Source of the DNA: Caprella mutica
Lineage: Eukaryota > Arthropoda > Malacostraca > Amphipoda > Caprellidae
Length of the DNA: 64,000 bases
NCBI GenBank assembly: GCA_947561585.1
Contig: CANNZV010000513.1
Coordinates: forward strand, 926,689-990,688
Direction: 5' to 3'
The notes under the pieces were generated by a model. That model was not told the DNA's origin and made no database searches. It worked only from the letters and a program-made list of their open reading frames with translations. This document shows, one piece after another, positions 1-9,860 of this stretch (its first letter is position 1; each line of letters begins with the position of its first letter). The translations under genes and the position numbers were made by a program.

Positions 1-104
1 TGAGCGCTGATTGGCGGTTAAATAACCTCCCATAGAAAACTTTTCAGGGATAGCTAAAGTATTTTAATTAAATTGAATGAAATAGTTTGAAATAGGTGCC
101 TCAC

Positions 105-277
105 TTTATAGTCGCCCTGGTTGCCGTCATCTAGTTCTAGTGTGAAATGGGTATGGGTGAGAGACCCTTGGGGCTCCCATGCTATTGTCACGGAGTTATT
201 GAAGGCACTGCAAAGGTCTGGCGAGAAGGAAGGCGTACCTGGGGCTGGATAGGGAAGGAAAGAAGAGGAACTGCATT
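105..277 (-). CDS. TRIM9: TRIM9 exon 6 (start of fibronectin type III domain); gene continues off the left edge
   Basis: The acceptor TGTTTCTAG at 278-279 gives the phase 1 entry required by exon 5, and the exon ends TATAAA|GTGAGG in phase 0. It encodes PGTPSFSPDLCSAFNNSVTI, then AWEPQGS..., FTLELDDGNQGDYK. The motifs NNSVTIAW and LELDDGN are characteristic of the TRIM9/67 FN3 domain. A second AG at 271-272 (GCAG) is nearer but gives the wrong phase. The rest of FN3 and the C-terminal B30.2/SPRY domain would lie to the left of base 1. The six exons sum to 1470 nt, 490 codons, without a frame break. Confidence 0.88.
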
Positions 278-483
278 CTAGAAACATGGTTGACGGAAAG
301 TTTTTGTTGAATTTATATCTGGAATTTATGTATCATATAAATATATATTATACCCTAACGGCTACTCAAGATGTCACATTCAATAATTTGCTATTAGAAT
401 CGACAAATAAATTCATCAATATTAAGTTTCTGTTCAATATAGGACTAACGGATCGGAAAGGTAAGCATTTAACTATTACTTAC

Positions 484-646
484 TTTGAATCTTAACGACA
501 GTGAGTTTGTTGATAGCTTCACTGATATCTTTCTCGTTGATGGAGTAGTTACCCAGGTGTGTGTCTTTAGTCAGTTCGTTCTGACTGATTACTTCATCCC
601 AACCTTCTACCAATGAGGTAATGTGACTAGAAAGATGAACACTCGC
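484..646 (-). CDS. TRIM9: TRIM9 exon 5 (COS-box-like segment)
   Basis: A 163-nt exon with acceptor GATTTCCAG and a near-ideal donor CAAA|GTAAGT, entering in phase 0 and leaving in phase 1. It encodes ASVHLSSHITSLVEGWDEVI and a following stretch ending AINKLTVVKIQ. Position and pattern match the segment between coiled coil and FN3 in TRIM9 (vertebrate ...LDFVQVK). Similarity is weaker than for the neighbouring exons, but frame and splice sites agree on both sides. Confidence 0.8.
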
Positions 647-1071
647 CTGGAAATCAAATGACACCAATTAATATCATAAAAATAACGTGTTATCAATTTT
701 AACATTCCAAACTTGTGGTCCGTTATAATTTCAGTAGAATTAAATTGTAAAGAGTCTATTTTTATTATAAACCAAAAATGTACGTTTTAATTGCTTTTTC
801 ATTTATAAATTTAGTTTATTCGACTCGTAGGGTCAGTTCCGAATTTTCGGACTTTTTATATTTTTAATCAGATAAGTAAACTGTATTGGTATAATGATTA
901 CAAATTAAAATAACTGCAGGTATCTTGAATACTAATTTAAATAAAGTATTCGATACCATTTGTGATCTATGATTTTAAAAGCATATAGTCACAGCCCTAA
1001 TTATAACCAAGGTATATTAACTACCATGTAAAGTATTGCGTCGGTTCATATGAATTACAGTTTTGTTGTGA

Positions 1072-1293
1072 AATACGCATATACGAACGCACTTATGTTA
1101 CCCTGCAATATTCGATTGCATACTTTATAATACGATACAGCGGGTTAAATAGTTATTTGTGTATAAATATTTTGTCATGGTTGTTTATGCAGTATACGGA
1201 TGTCATGAAAAAAGTATTTAACCCGCTGTATAGTATATAGAATATGTAATCTACTATTGCAGGGTCACATCTGTGCATTCGTATGTGCGTATT
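1072..1293. mobile_element. Palindromic MITE in TRIM9 intron 4
   Basis: Two arms of about 80 bp are inverted: left ACGCATATACGAACGCAC ... CAGCGGGTTAAAT, right ATTTAACCCGCTG ... TTCGTATGTGCGT. The loop is AT-rich. No coding content. The palindrome suggests a foldback or MITE element; no target duplication was identified. Confidence 0.65.
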
Positions 1294-1390
1294 TGTTTAA
1301 GCGCAGAAGAGTCTAAAACTCGTATCGAGGCGTAGCATACCTTGTAAGTCAATATATCTTGATTATAACATATAGTGTGACTAGTCTCAC

Positions 1391-1507
1391 CTCCATGAAA
1401 GCCACAGGTTCGTTTTCTTTCAGTGCCTCTATGTTGAACTGCAGACCTGATGTCGTGAAGTGAAGACTGTCTGTCACCTCAGTTATTTGACTCTCTATTT
1501 CCGAAAC
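1391..1507 (-). CDS. TRIM9: TRIM9 exon 4 (end of coiled coil)
   Basis: A 117-nt exon of 39 codons, phase 0 on both sides, between acceptor TTTTAACTCAG and donor GAG|GTGAGA. It encodes VSEIESQITEVTDSLHFTTS and then GLQFNIEALKENEPVAFME. The ALKENEP segment corresponds to the VIKENDPSGFL segment of vertebrate TRIM9, at the boundary between coiled coil and COS box, a microtubule-associated region in class I TRIMs. Confidence 0.88.
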
Positions 1508-1915
1508 CTGAGTTAAAAGGCAAATGAAATAAAAAGAAGGTGAAATCAATAACTGAGGATATAAAAAGAAGGTCAGAGAGGTAAAAATGAAGGTCAAATA
1601 AAGAAAATTAACTATCTAACATTTGTAACTAAAGGGTTCATACTTTATAAATTACTTTATTCAATGATAAATAGAAACTGAGTAAGCGTGGGTAAAGAAG
1701 AAGATATAACTTTCCTTATTTTTCCTAAGATAACCACCTTAGAAACTACTAGAAATGGATATCAAAGATATAAAATGACGCAGATCCATATAAATAGATA
1801 CACTATTAACACTCATAATAGTATATTGGATTGCTCTAGGTGGAAATATTTGTGCGGGAAAGATTGTTATTTGGGACATTAATTAAGTGAAGCTACGTGA
1901 ACGAAGATAACCACT

Positions 1916-2264
1916 AACTCACTTTATTCACACTCTCTCCACCCTCTTAGTCTCTCTGTCCACTCACTGTATCCCCTCTCACCACTCACTTTATTCCCTC
2001 TCACCACTCACTTTATTCCTCTCACCACTCACTTTATTTTCTCTCTCCACTCACTTTATTTTCTCTCTCCACTCACTTTAGTCTCTATCTCCACTCACAG
2101 TATCCCCTCTCTCCACTCACTGTATCCCCTCTCACCACTCACTGTATCCCCTCTCACCACTCACTTTATTCCCTCTCTCTCCACCCTCTTTAGTCTCTCA
2201 CACTCACTTTAGTGTCTCTCTCCACTCACTTTATTGTCTCTCTCCACTCACTTTATTGTCTCTC
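1916..2264 (-). repeat. 22-bp minisatellite built from the exon 3 donor
   Basis: Roughly 15 units of about 20-24 bp. On the transcribed strand the core is GAGAGAGACAATAAAGTGAG, where AATAAA is the exon 3 end and GTGAGT the 5' splice site. Most units keep GTGAGT. The exon-proximal units are the most alike and distal units vary (TACAGTGAGT, ACTAAAGTGAGT). Confidence 0.9.
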
Positions 2265-2367
2265 TCCTCTCTAATCCAAGTCACGAGTTCTTCTCTCCTT
2301 CTCTCCAGTCTGTCCATCAGGTTTCTAATTACACTCACTACAGTCTCTTCTAAAGTGCTGCACTCGC
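2252..2367 (-). CDS. TRIM9: TRIM9 exon 3 (coiled coil); ends in a donor minisatellite
   Basis: The acceptor is CTCTTTCCAG. The exon encodes ECSTLEETVVSVIRNLMDRL followed by ERREELVTWIREERDNK, which fits the coiled-coil stretch of TRIM9 (cf. the NRRKAQLL region of vertebrate TRIM9). It enters in phase 1 (two bases complete the first codon) and leaves in phase 0 at AATAAA|GTGAGT, which matches exon 4. Directly downstream the last 15 exon bases plus the first 7 intron bases are repeated in tandem as a 22-bp minisatellite, so several copies of the same donor follow. The first (exon-proximal) donor is the one consistent with the phase of exon 4. Confidence 0.85.
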
Positions 2368-2485
2368 CTGGAAAGAGAAAACATTAATTAAAAACAGAAA
2401 AACATGAAAATTTACTTAATATTTAAAGGAATCAATACATGATTCTTTAAAAAATATTTTATATGTTTTCTAGATTTTTTATTCC

Positions 2486-2621
2486 AGGATAAGTTCCGAG
2501 TTAACGGACAGTTCCACATATTCGGTCCTATATTAGAAGAAAATTCAACATTTTAACTCGTTGTTTTAATGATAATTATTAGATCGAAATGTGGAACTGT
2601 TCGATAATTCGTAACTTACCC
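2486..2621. mobile_element. Family B palindromic MITE (GGGTAAGTTACG termini), copy 1
   Basis: The left end (GGATAAGTTCCGAGTTAACG) and right end (CGATAATTCGTAACTTACCC) are inverted copies. The same termini recur in at least five other places. AT-rich core, no coding content. Confidence 0.7.
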
Positions 2622-2665
2622 CATATATTTAGCCAAATAAATACATTATAAATTGTTGCTACAAT

Positions 2666-2912
2666 ATATTAATATGTATATTATATATCACCGTATATAC
2701 CTACAATATATATATTATACATCACCGTATATACCTAACATATATATATATTATACATCACCGTATATACCTACAATATATATATTATACATCACCGTAT
2801 ATACCTAACATATATATATATTATATATCACAGTATATACCTAACATATATATATATTATATATCACCGTATATACCTTCAATAAACATATTATATATCA
2901 CCGTATATACCT
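2666..2912. repeat. 34/36-bp AT-rich minisatellite
   Basis: Seven copies marked by CACCGTATATACCTA (one CACAG variant), with the CCG at 2691, 2725, 2761, 2795, (2831), 2867 and 2901, so units alternate between 34 and 36 bp through TA-run length changes. It lies in TRIM9 intron 2. On the minus strand each unit has TAGGTATATACGG, a moderate donor-like motif. Confidence 0.85.
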
Positions 2913-3210
2913 TTCTAGGACCCAATTACTTTAGAGTTTACGGTTCACATTAGCATATCTCCGCTCATACGTACCCTGTGACCTCTCACAGTATAGTCTT
3001 CAGTTATAAATAATCCATTAATAACTAAATATAATAGAATTACTAAAGGTTACTGACATTTCAATGTAAGAATTTATTAATCCAAATATCTCTTGTTTTA
3101 AATGGTCAACCATTTTGATATTAAGATTTGATTTATAATTACTAATTATATTCATAATCCGGTTTCAGATGATTCATTTATTTGGTTTGTGTATCAAGAA
3201 AGAAATTAAG

Positions 3211-3268
3211 GGAGGCCATAGAAGAATTAAAGAACATTTTACTTAATCTTCTATGGCCCCACCATAAT
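3211..3268. mobile_element. Family A MITE hairpin (TATGGTGGGGCCATAGAAGA termini)
   Basis: A short hairpin: GGCCATAGAAGAATTAA against TTAATCTTCTATGGCC, ending CCACCATAATT. It lies in TRIM9 intron 2's acceptor-distal part, just beside the 19-bp donor array. It is the only family A copy outside intron 1. Confidence 0.7.
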
Positions 3269-3280
3269 TATATTTCTGAG

Positions 3281-3430
3281 TCCTACCTTCACTTGGTTTA
3301 CCTACCTTTTCTTCGTGTACCTACCTTCACTTGGTTTACCTACCTTCTCTTGGTGTACCTACCTTCTCTTGGTGTACCTACCTTCACTTGGTGTACCTAC
3401 CTTCACTTGGTGTACCTACCTTCACTTGGT
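3281..3430 (-). repeat. 19-bp minisatellite built from the exon 2 donor
   Basis: About seven to eight tandem units. On the transcribed strand each unit is CCAAGTGAAGGTAGGTACA or a close variant: the last 10 bases of TRIM9 exon 2 followed by the first 9 intron bases. The units nearest the exon are identical; distal ones carry CAAGAGAAG and other changes. Confidence 0.9.
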
Positions 3431-3515
3431 CGGGTTTCTCCTTCATTTTGTGTATCAGTTCCGATGCAGTTTTCGCTCTATCAGACAATGCGTGTAGACT
3501 TAGCTTCAGCTCTTT
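3401..3515 (-). CDS. TRIM9: TRIM9 exon 2 (coiled-coil start); 3' boundary lies in a donor minisatellite
   Basis: The acceptor is GTATTTCAG, then the exon reads KELKLSLHALSDRAKTASEL and onward, which aligns with the start of the TRIM9 coiled coil (the SDRAK motif is shared). Phase 0 entry matches exon 1. The end is ambiguous because the exon runs straight into a 19-bp tandem repeat, each unit holding AAG|GTAGGT. A donor at 3420 (first unit) leaves phase 0, but exon 3 needs phase 1, and that join meets TAG after five codons. The donor of the second unit (exon end 3401) gives phase 1 and an open frame, adding about six residues. A weaker G|GTACAC site inside the first unit would also give phase 1. 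The boundary given here is my inference; the exon body is well supported. Confidence 0.8.
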
Positions 3516-3540
3516 CTGAAATACAAAAATATCATTAGTT

Positions 3541-4139
3541 TAGGATAAAAAAAACATAAGAATATACATTTTTTTATTAATAGAATAGGTTATTTTGTAA
3601 TATAAGATACATATTTAACATATTATGATAAACAGTGAAATGTTTTCAACATTGTTTTAACATTTCTATCAAATAACTATTGCACTTCTAATTATCACCT
3701 TGCTGTTTAATTTGATTATTAATTAGCGAGCAGGTATATAGGCAGAACAGGTGCGCATCACAGGTACATCTATCCCCTAATTATCCCTCAGCTTAAAGAG
3801 GCGATATTACGACACTCCCCTTGCTACTTCGCCCTCTATAAATTGGGGCAATGGAAGAGATATAGAGAACAGAAAGGCATTGGACTCTTTTTAAATTTAT
3901 AATTAAACATATTGAACGTCACGTAAAATGATTTTCAATTTGCTAAATATCTTGCAAAACTCATTATATAATCATATTATCAGGTATATTTATTATATTC
4001 TAAAATATTAAGTCGAAAATGAGGGAACGAGTTTAGCTCCATCCATCTAGAAAAATCAACTCTGAGATCATTAGGCTCTCAAAAGTTTAAAAATCGACAG
4101 TGTGTCATGTGAAAAGATTCATCAAATTAACTTGGTACA
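3541..4139. other. TRIM9 intron 1, AT-rich stretch
   Basis: I see no gene, tandem array or clear palindrome. The part next to the mariner pseudogene probably belongs to that element's 5' flank, but no terminal repeat was found. Confidence 0.5.
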
Positions 4140-4880
4140 TCTTCTTAGAAGTTAAAAATCTCGCACAGTTCGAACATTGAAAATTGTTAAGGCTGTTAGA
4201 GTGAATAGAAGCCCGAAGAGATCCATTCGAAAGATGGGAAAATACTGAAATGTGACTAACACTCCAATGATAACCATCATCAGGAAGGTTCTCTCAGTTG
4301 TCTCCCTACAAAATGAGAAAAGGGCAATTCTTCACACCTACTGAGGACTTGAGAGAGCAAAGATTCTTCTCAGAGAACTACAAGCAGGCAATACTTCTTT
4401 CTGACGAAAACTCTTCAAAATTGAAACCCAATCCAACATTCAAAACGACAGAGTTTATGCAAAAACAGTTAACCTCGTATTCTCTCAAGATGTGGGCCGC
4501 TATCTCGAAAACTAGGAAGTCTCCTCTGATTTTCGTGGAACAAAGTATGAAAGTATATAAAATCAATTCAGATCGTTACATTGACAATATTTTGGTTATT
4601 GTTCTAGAATATATGAAAGAACACTTCAAAGATCAGCCTTTCATCTTTAAACAAAATGGTACGCCTTTCCACACCTCATGTCAATTCACAGGATAATAGA
4701 GCAAGAAATATAGCTTCCCTCAACTCCAGATTTGAACCCAATGGATATATGTGTGTGATCATGAAGCCATGTTGGAGCCGAAGGTCTGTTCTCTTTCTCA
4801 TGTAAGTATTGATGATCTGAAGCTACCACTTTAGTTGGAATGGGCCAAAATATCCCAAGATAAGCTCCGTGGCTCGGTAT
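4140..4880 (+). pseudogene. Dead Tc1/mariner transposase
   Basis: Translated pieces in shifting frames match a mariner-type transposase: an N-terminal stretch (NRSPKRSIRKMGK-like, about 4190-4250), LSPYKMRKGQF (4298 on), a central catalytic stretch KMWAAISKTRKSPLIFVEQS, and FKDQPFIFKQNGTPFHTS. The last motif is QDGAPxHTS in active relatives; here the catalytic Asp is Asn (AAT at 4655-4657). A following piece reads SRFEPNGYMC in place of SPDLNPMDY. Stops and frameshifts break it throughout. It lies in TRIM9 intron 1 in antisense to the gene. Confidence 0.8.
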
Positions 4881-5049
4881 AAAAACTTATAAAATTTCGA
4901 ATTAAGAGGTTCTTATTGAAAACTAACGATAAAATGTATTCTTATTATTATAAGCAATCATTCCGATACCTTCTTGATAAGATTTGATTATTTGTGTATT
5001 AATAATTGCTTTTAAGTTTAGCCAAAGATCTTCTATTCACCTGTTGAAT

Positions 5050-5190
5050 GCTGTTAAAGAAAACTTGCAAATTTTAAATACCCAACGGAAGTAAAACCTC
5101 AGTCGCGCATAGCGTCCATTGATCGGCATAGCGGATACTTTTTCCGGCACATGTAATGTCCGTTGTAGGAGCTTTACCTGTAGTAAAGTT
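5050..5190. mobile_element. Solo end of the CAGGTAAAG-terminus element family
   Basis: Shares a run with 30760-30873 (GCTGTTAAAGAAAACTT, TTTAAATNCCCAA, GATCGG, ACTTTNTCCGG) and ends GAGCTTTACCTGTAG, the terminus of the complete copy at 30301-31408. The other end is missing. Confidence 0.6.
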
Positions 5191-5315
5191 TCCTCTTGGA
5201 AATGTGCAATTAGTAAACTGAAATCATCACTTTTTCATTTATATCTGACAGTACCTATCTTTACGCATTATAAATCTTTGTCAGTTTCTCTATCATCAAA
5301 TAGAGTAAAAAAGTC

Positions 5316-5636
5316 CAACACACGCAAAGACAACACACATAGAAACAACACACATAGAGACAACACACATAGAGACAATACACACAATGCAACACACCTA
5401 TACACACAGAGACAACACACATAGAAACAACACACTCAAAGACAACACACCTATACACACAGAGACAACACACCTGCACACATAGAGACAACACACACAA
5501 TACAACACAACTATACACATAGAGACAACACACACAATACAACACACCTATACACATAGAGACAACACACACAATACAACACACCTATACACACAAAGAC
5601 AACACACATAGAGACAACACACACAGAGACAACACA
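5316..5636. repeat. Complex 17-18 bp minisatellite
   Basis: Tandem AACACACATAGAGAC-type units interspersed with longer units containing ACACCTATACACACAGAGAC and ACACAATACAACACA. A mixed, partly higher-order array. Translated forms are an artefact. Confidence 0.85.
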
Positions 5637-5639
5637 CTC

Positions 5640-6160
5640 CCCTGCATCTCACCGATCGATCCCACTCATTCATTTATCCCATTTACGCACTATGGTTGTA
5701 TCGATCCTTGCTACGCTAACCCCATTCAACCTCTACAATGTGTTTAACCTGCTGGTGTCTGACTGTGCCACAGGGAGAGAAAGTGAATGCACTGGTGTTA
5801 TTACGAATATGGGGGATACATTGCAGTGTAATGAACAAATTATCGGATGTTTGTTTTTCTTTTACAATTAAAAACTATTATAATTATTAAAGTACATTCA
5901 TTTGTGGAATAAACAGCTATCTACTCAGAGAATGTGTTTTTATAGTTATAAGTATATAATAATGCATATTGGAAATAATTCATCAGGTAATGAGTAAATA
6001 CAAATATTTAAGGTGATTGATTAATTCATTACCATGAATTAATATTTATTAAATCATTTACTCTTCTGTTTTTAATTTTCATTATATACGAATATTCGGG
6101 AAGGTTCAACCGCATTCGTTCATGAACTGTTTCTTCTGAAGTAGTATTATACTTATTTTT
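5640..6160. other. Intron stretch without recognised features
   Basis: Unique-looking at 5640-5800 and AT-rich afterwards. No coding or repeat signal that I can support. Confidence 0.5.
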
Positions 6161-6225
6161 TATTGTATCAATTAATATGGTACAAAACCATTTTAGGATT
6201 AATTATCTCAAAAAGAGTTTTAAAA

Positions 6226-6365
6226 CAAACATCATTTGTTGTTAATAATGTACATAGTGAAGGGTTAAAACAACCACCAATAGTTGTAAATAAAGTGCAC
6301 AGTGCAGGGTTAAAACAACCACCAATAGTTGTAAATAAAGTGCACAGTGAAGGGTTAAAACATAC
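6226..6365. repeat. 45-bp minisatellite (copy site 1)
   Basis: Three units containing AAACAACCACCAATAGTTGT and AAATAAAGTGCACAGTGAAG. The same unit is arrayed again at 16755-16952. Confidence 0.85.
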
Positions 6366-6767
6366 AAAATAATATCACAGTATATTCAAATAGTATATAT
6401 TCTTTCTAAGATTTTTCCCATTTCTAGTACTATTTAAAGCATTACATAAGAAGTGTTATATTATTATTACTACTATTATAGTATTACAAAGTAGCCACTT
6501 AGTACGAGGCCATAGAAGTGTGTACAACTACAAAGTATATAAGTGTATGGAATAAATATACACGAGTATTATGTACAGATATAATTATGTGTGCATATAA
6601 TAATGTGTACCTACAGCTTGGAGCAAATATACCTGAGTGTTTATTTAAAGTAAAATATTACCTATTTAATGCTATTTAAATAGGAAAAAAGTTCATTATA
6701 TTTTTAATGATTGATTTGTGCGGTTTTAAAATGTTAAATTACTTTTTTATTCTGATACTACCGATAT

Positions 6768-7110
6768 GTATTATAATTATATGTTTTATGTTAATAATTA
6801 TATGTTTTATGTTAATATTATGTGTTTTATGTTAATATTTATATGATTTATGTTAATATTTATGTGTTTTATGTTAATATTATGTGTTTTATGTTAATAA
6901 TTATATGTTTTATGTTAATATTATATGTTTTATGTTAATAATTATATGTTTTATGTTAATATTATGTGTTTTATGTTAATATTTATATGTTTTATGTTAA
7001 TATTTATGTGTTTTATGTTAATATTTATGTGTTTTATGTTAATATTTATGTGTTTTATGTTAATATTTAAGTGTTTTATGTTAATATTTATGTGTTTATG
7101 TTTATTAGTT
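6768..7110. repeat. About 20-21-bp minisatellite
   Basis: About 16 tandem copies of TATGTGTTTTATGTTAATAT with TA/TG and length variants. It is open in several frames only because of its composition. Confidence 0.9.
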
Positions 7111-7331
7111 ATTACTACAGGAGAGTAGAAAAATATCAAGAAACAAAATAATATAAGAAATAATAATACCCTTATTTAATAATTAAGTACATTTACTTCA
7201 AATAAAATAGATTTAATACTATCAGTACTATCGAAGAAAGAAGTAACGATACCAAAGACTATGTAAATAAAACTTGTTTAATTAAATCAATAGAAAATGA
7301 TGTTATTATTTATACATGTAAATTCATTATT

Positions 7332-7505
7332 GGGTAAGTTACGAATTATTGGTCAGTTCCACATCTTCGGTCATATAAGAAAAAAGAATTTAATCTAACA
7401 TCTCAACTCGTTCTTTTTGTCGGTTAAATTAAAAAAAATGAGATAGTTAATGTTTTTCTTCTATGACCAAAGATGTGGAACTGTCCGATATTACGTAACT
7501 TACCC
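7332..7505. mobile_element. Family B palindromic MITE, copy 2 (best preserved)
   Basis: Left terminus GGGTAAGTTACGAATTATTG, then TCAGTTCCACATCTTCGGTC; right terminus the reverse complement (GGAACTGTCCGATATTACGT, AACTTACCC). The arms are over 50 bp. No coding capacity. Confidence 0.8.
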
Positions 7506-7687
7506 TACTTACACTCTTGTTTTAGAGACTTTAAATGCCTGTGTAAACACTCTATGCAGCGTTTGTGAATGTTAATATCGCCACATGGAAATGAAAGCTC
7601 TACTCATGAGACTCTGAATTAGTTTGCTTGAAACAAATAAACCCTCGTATTTGAATGGTTTGAAGCATCTTATATGAGAGAGGGGAA

Positions 7688-7730
7688 CTTATGGTGGGCC
7701 ATAGAAGATTAAGAGAGGGACCCCCTCCTA
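7688..7730. mobile_element. Family A MITE, half copy
   Basis: Single end: ACTTATGGTGGGCCATAGAA followed by GATTAAGAG. The partner end is not adjacent. Confidence 0.6.
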
Positions 7731-7761
7731 AATACATAGTATGTACCATATATGAGAGGAT

Positions 7762-7912
7762 ATGTTGATTATAATTTAAAATTTATATTCTAATTTAAAA
7801 ATTTATATTCTAATTTAAAATTTATATTCTAATTTAAAATTTATATTCTAATTTAAAAATTTATATTCTAATTTAAAATTTATATTCTAATTTAAAATTT
7901 ATATTCTAATTT
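7762..7912. repeat. About 19-bp AT minisatellite
   Basis: About eight copies of TTTATATTCTAATTTAAAA, with A-run length variants. Confidence 0.85.
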
Positions 7913-7919
7913 ATGAATA

Positions 7920-8086
7920 CAGTAGAAGGCTTCTATAGTGAATGTAGAGTCCTTGGTAAAGAAGCATCCTCTTTAGTGAACAAATTTTATGGTAGACTGA
8001 AGAAAATTTGTTTACTATATAGGCTACTTCCTTACTCAGGACTCTACATTCACTATAGAGGATTTCACTTTAGATGAGTTCTACTG
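7920..8086. mobile_element. Tc1/pogo-like MITE
   Basis: Terminal inverted repeats CAGTAGAAGGCTTCTATAGT and ...CTATAGAGGATTTCACTTT, GAGTTCTACTG, preceded by TA. Internal arms are also inverted (GAATGTAGAGTCCTTGGTAA against TACTCAGGACTCTACATTC-type). A related element with CAGTGGAACTCCTGTATAG lies near 54190. These CAGTNGAACTCC-type ends are typical of pogo/Tc1-like MITEs. Confidence 0.7.
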
Positions 8087-8167
8087 CATGAAATACATTT
8101 ATGTATAGTGAATTTTATAGTAATTCTAACCACATTTCCTATATATTGCACTATACCAATAAAGAAA

Positions 8168-8232
8168 GTTATGGTGGGGACATAGAAGATTGATAGCGAA
8201 CCTTCCTAATCTTCTATGTCTCCACTGCAATT
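8168..8232. mobile_element. Family A MITE hairpin
   Basis: GTTATGGTGGGGACATAGAA faces TTCTATGTCTCCACTGCAAT across a short loop. Confidence 0.7.
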
Positions 8233-8239
8233 TCTCCCA

Positions 8240-8789
8240 GAGTGTAACAAGAGAGAACAATCTACGGATAATCCCCACCAATCTTCAAGACTCTAATCCA
8301 AACAGACTTTACAAATAGTGTTTGGAGATTAAATAATCTTCTAGATTGGGTGTGTGGAAAATAGTCTATGAGATTTTGGAGACAGATTGCAATGGTTAGG
8401 AAAATAGTCTTTCATTTTTAGTCGATTGTGATTATTAATATAATGATAATAAATTGTATATACTACATAATATAAATTATAGTGGGTAAAGTCACAATTA
8501 CTAGAACAGTTCTTCATGTTTTGATGCTTTTTAATAATAATTTATTGATATTTTTATCAGGTATTTAATTATCATCTTGTAATTGAAAATATACCCTATA
8601 TTTGAAAAAAAAAATCTAATAATCAATGTATATTCTTGACAGCATTTATATTTTGATAAATTTTCATGCATCTATCATTCGGTAAATTCACCATTAACGG
8701 TAATAGAGTACGTACCCTCATTGTCTCATTTGCTATCAATTGATTTACAGAAGATTGAAGGGTAGAGGTTCGAAACCCTATGTTAAACT
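8240..8789. other. Intron stretch, mostly featureless
   Basis: Contains a degenerate family B end near 8483 (GGGTAAAGTCACAATTACTA). Nothing else supported. Confidence 0.45.
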
Positions 8790-8990
8790 GAATTAAATTT
8801 ATTAATTTATTTTTTATATAATTTTATTTCTAATATAGTTTTATTTTTTACATAATTTTATTTTTTTATATAATTTTATTTTTTTATATAATTTTATTTT
8901 TTTATATAATTTTATTTTTTATATAATTTTATTTTTTTATATAATTTTATTTTTTATATAATTTTATTTTACTTCACTTTTTATTTTATT
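8790..8990. repeat. AT-rich 17-18-bp tandem repeat
   Basis: Units of TATATAATTTTATTTTTT with length variants, about nine copies. Confidence 0.8.
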
Positions 8991-8995
8991 TTTTA

Positions 8996-9122
8996 ATATG
9001 GGTCATAGAAGATTATGTCAGAAAGAAGGATTTATTCCTAGAATAATAAAGTAATATCCCAGGAATAAATCCTGGGATAATAAAACAGGTCTCCACCTAA
9101 TCATCTATGGCTCCACCATAAC
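8996..9122. mobile_element. Family A MITE with longer loop
   Basis: Ends GGTCATAGAAGATTATG and CATCTATGGCTCCACCATAA, with an internal hairpin (AGGATTTATTCCTAG against CCAGGAATAAATCCTGG). Confidence 0.7.
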
Positions 9123-9523
9123 CTTTTCACAGGGTATATGCTAAGTTATAAAATACTCATTAAAATAATTCCCATGCGTTAGAATTAATCATCAACATAT
9201 CATTTCGATTTTGAAAGTAATTAATCAGTCATAAAATATTGATTATTAATTTTCATCTCATTTCCAACACCATTAAATGTAAAGAATTTATTGATTCATT
9301 TCATTAAGTAGCGTTCTTATCGATTTAACTCATTGCATTTCTCTCCCACGCTATCTACACAAGTGGGAATGGGAATGGACTGCATTCCGGTAATTAGTTC
9401 AGGAATTAACGACTGGAATGTTAAGATTACCTGTAATATTTATTGCAGTTATTTTCTTAAAGGATATCACCATATGTCACTGTATAAAATAATCCAAAGA
9501 CCACACAGTCAATTGATGCAATG

Positions 9524-9605
9524 ACTGTCCGTGTGATGGCGCTGTCTCTTTGCATTGGCTATCATTGTCCGTGTGATGGCGCTGTCTCTTTGCATTGGCT
9601 ATCTT
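9524..9605. repeat. 42-bp duplication
   Basis: Two exact tandem copies, each beginning TGTCCGTGTGATGGCGCTGT. The core TGATGGCGCTG resembles a weak CTCF-type core. Confidence 0.85.
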
Positions 9606-9647
9606 TTATATCTAATTTTATCAGAACTGGAACATTCTTTAAGTGTA

Positions 9648-9860
9648 TAAGACCGGAATATTCCCAGTGTATCAGACTGGAATATTCACAGTCTAAGCAG
9701 AAATATTCCCAGTGTATCAGGCCGGAATATTCCCAGTCTAAGCAGGAATATTCCCAGTGTATCAGGCCGGAATATTCCCAGTCTAAGCAGGAATATTCCC
9801 AGTGTATCAGGCCGGAATATTCCCAGTCTAAGCAGGAATATTCCCAGTGTATCAGGCCGG
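9648..9860. repeat. 45-bp minisatellite
   Basis: Five units built from GGAATATTCCCAGTCTAAGC and GGAATATTCCCAGTGTATCA. GGAATATTCC is itself a perfect 10-bp palindrome occurring twice per unit. The long open frame across it is an artefact. Confidence 0.9.

Noticed and set aside
271..272. Nearer acceptor GCAG for TRIM9 exon 6
   Set aside because: It gives the wrong phase after exon 5; the TCTAG six bases upstream fits.
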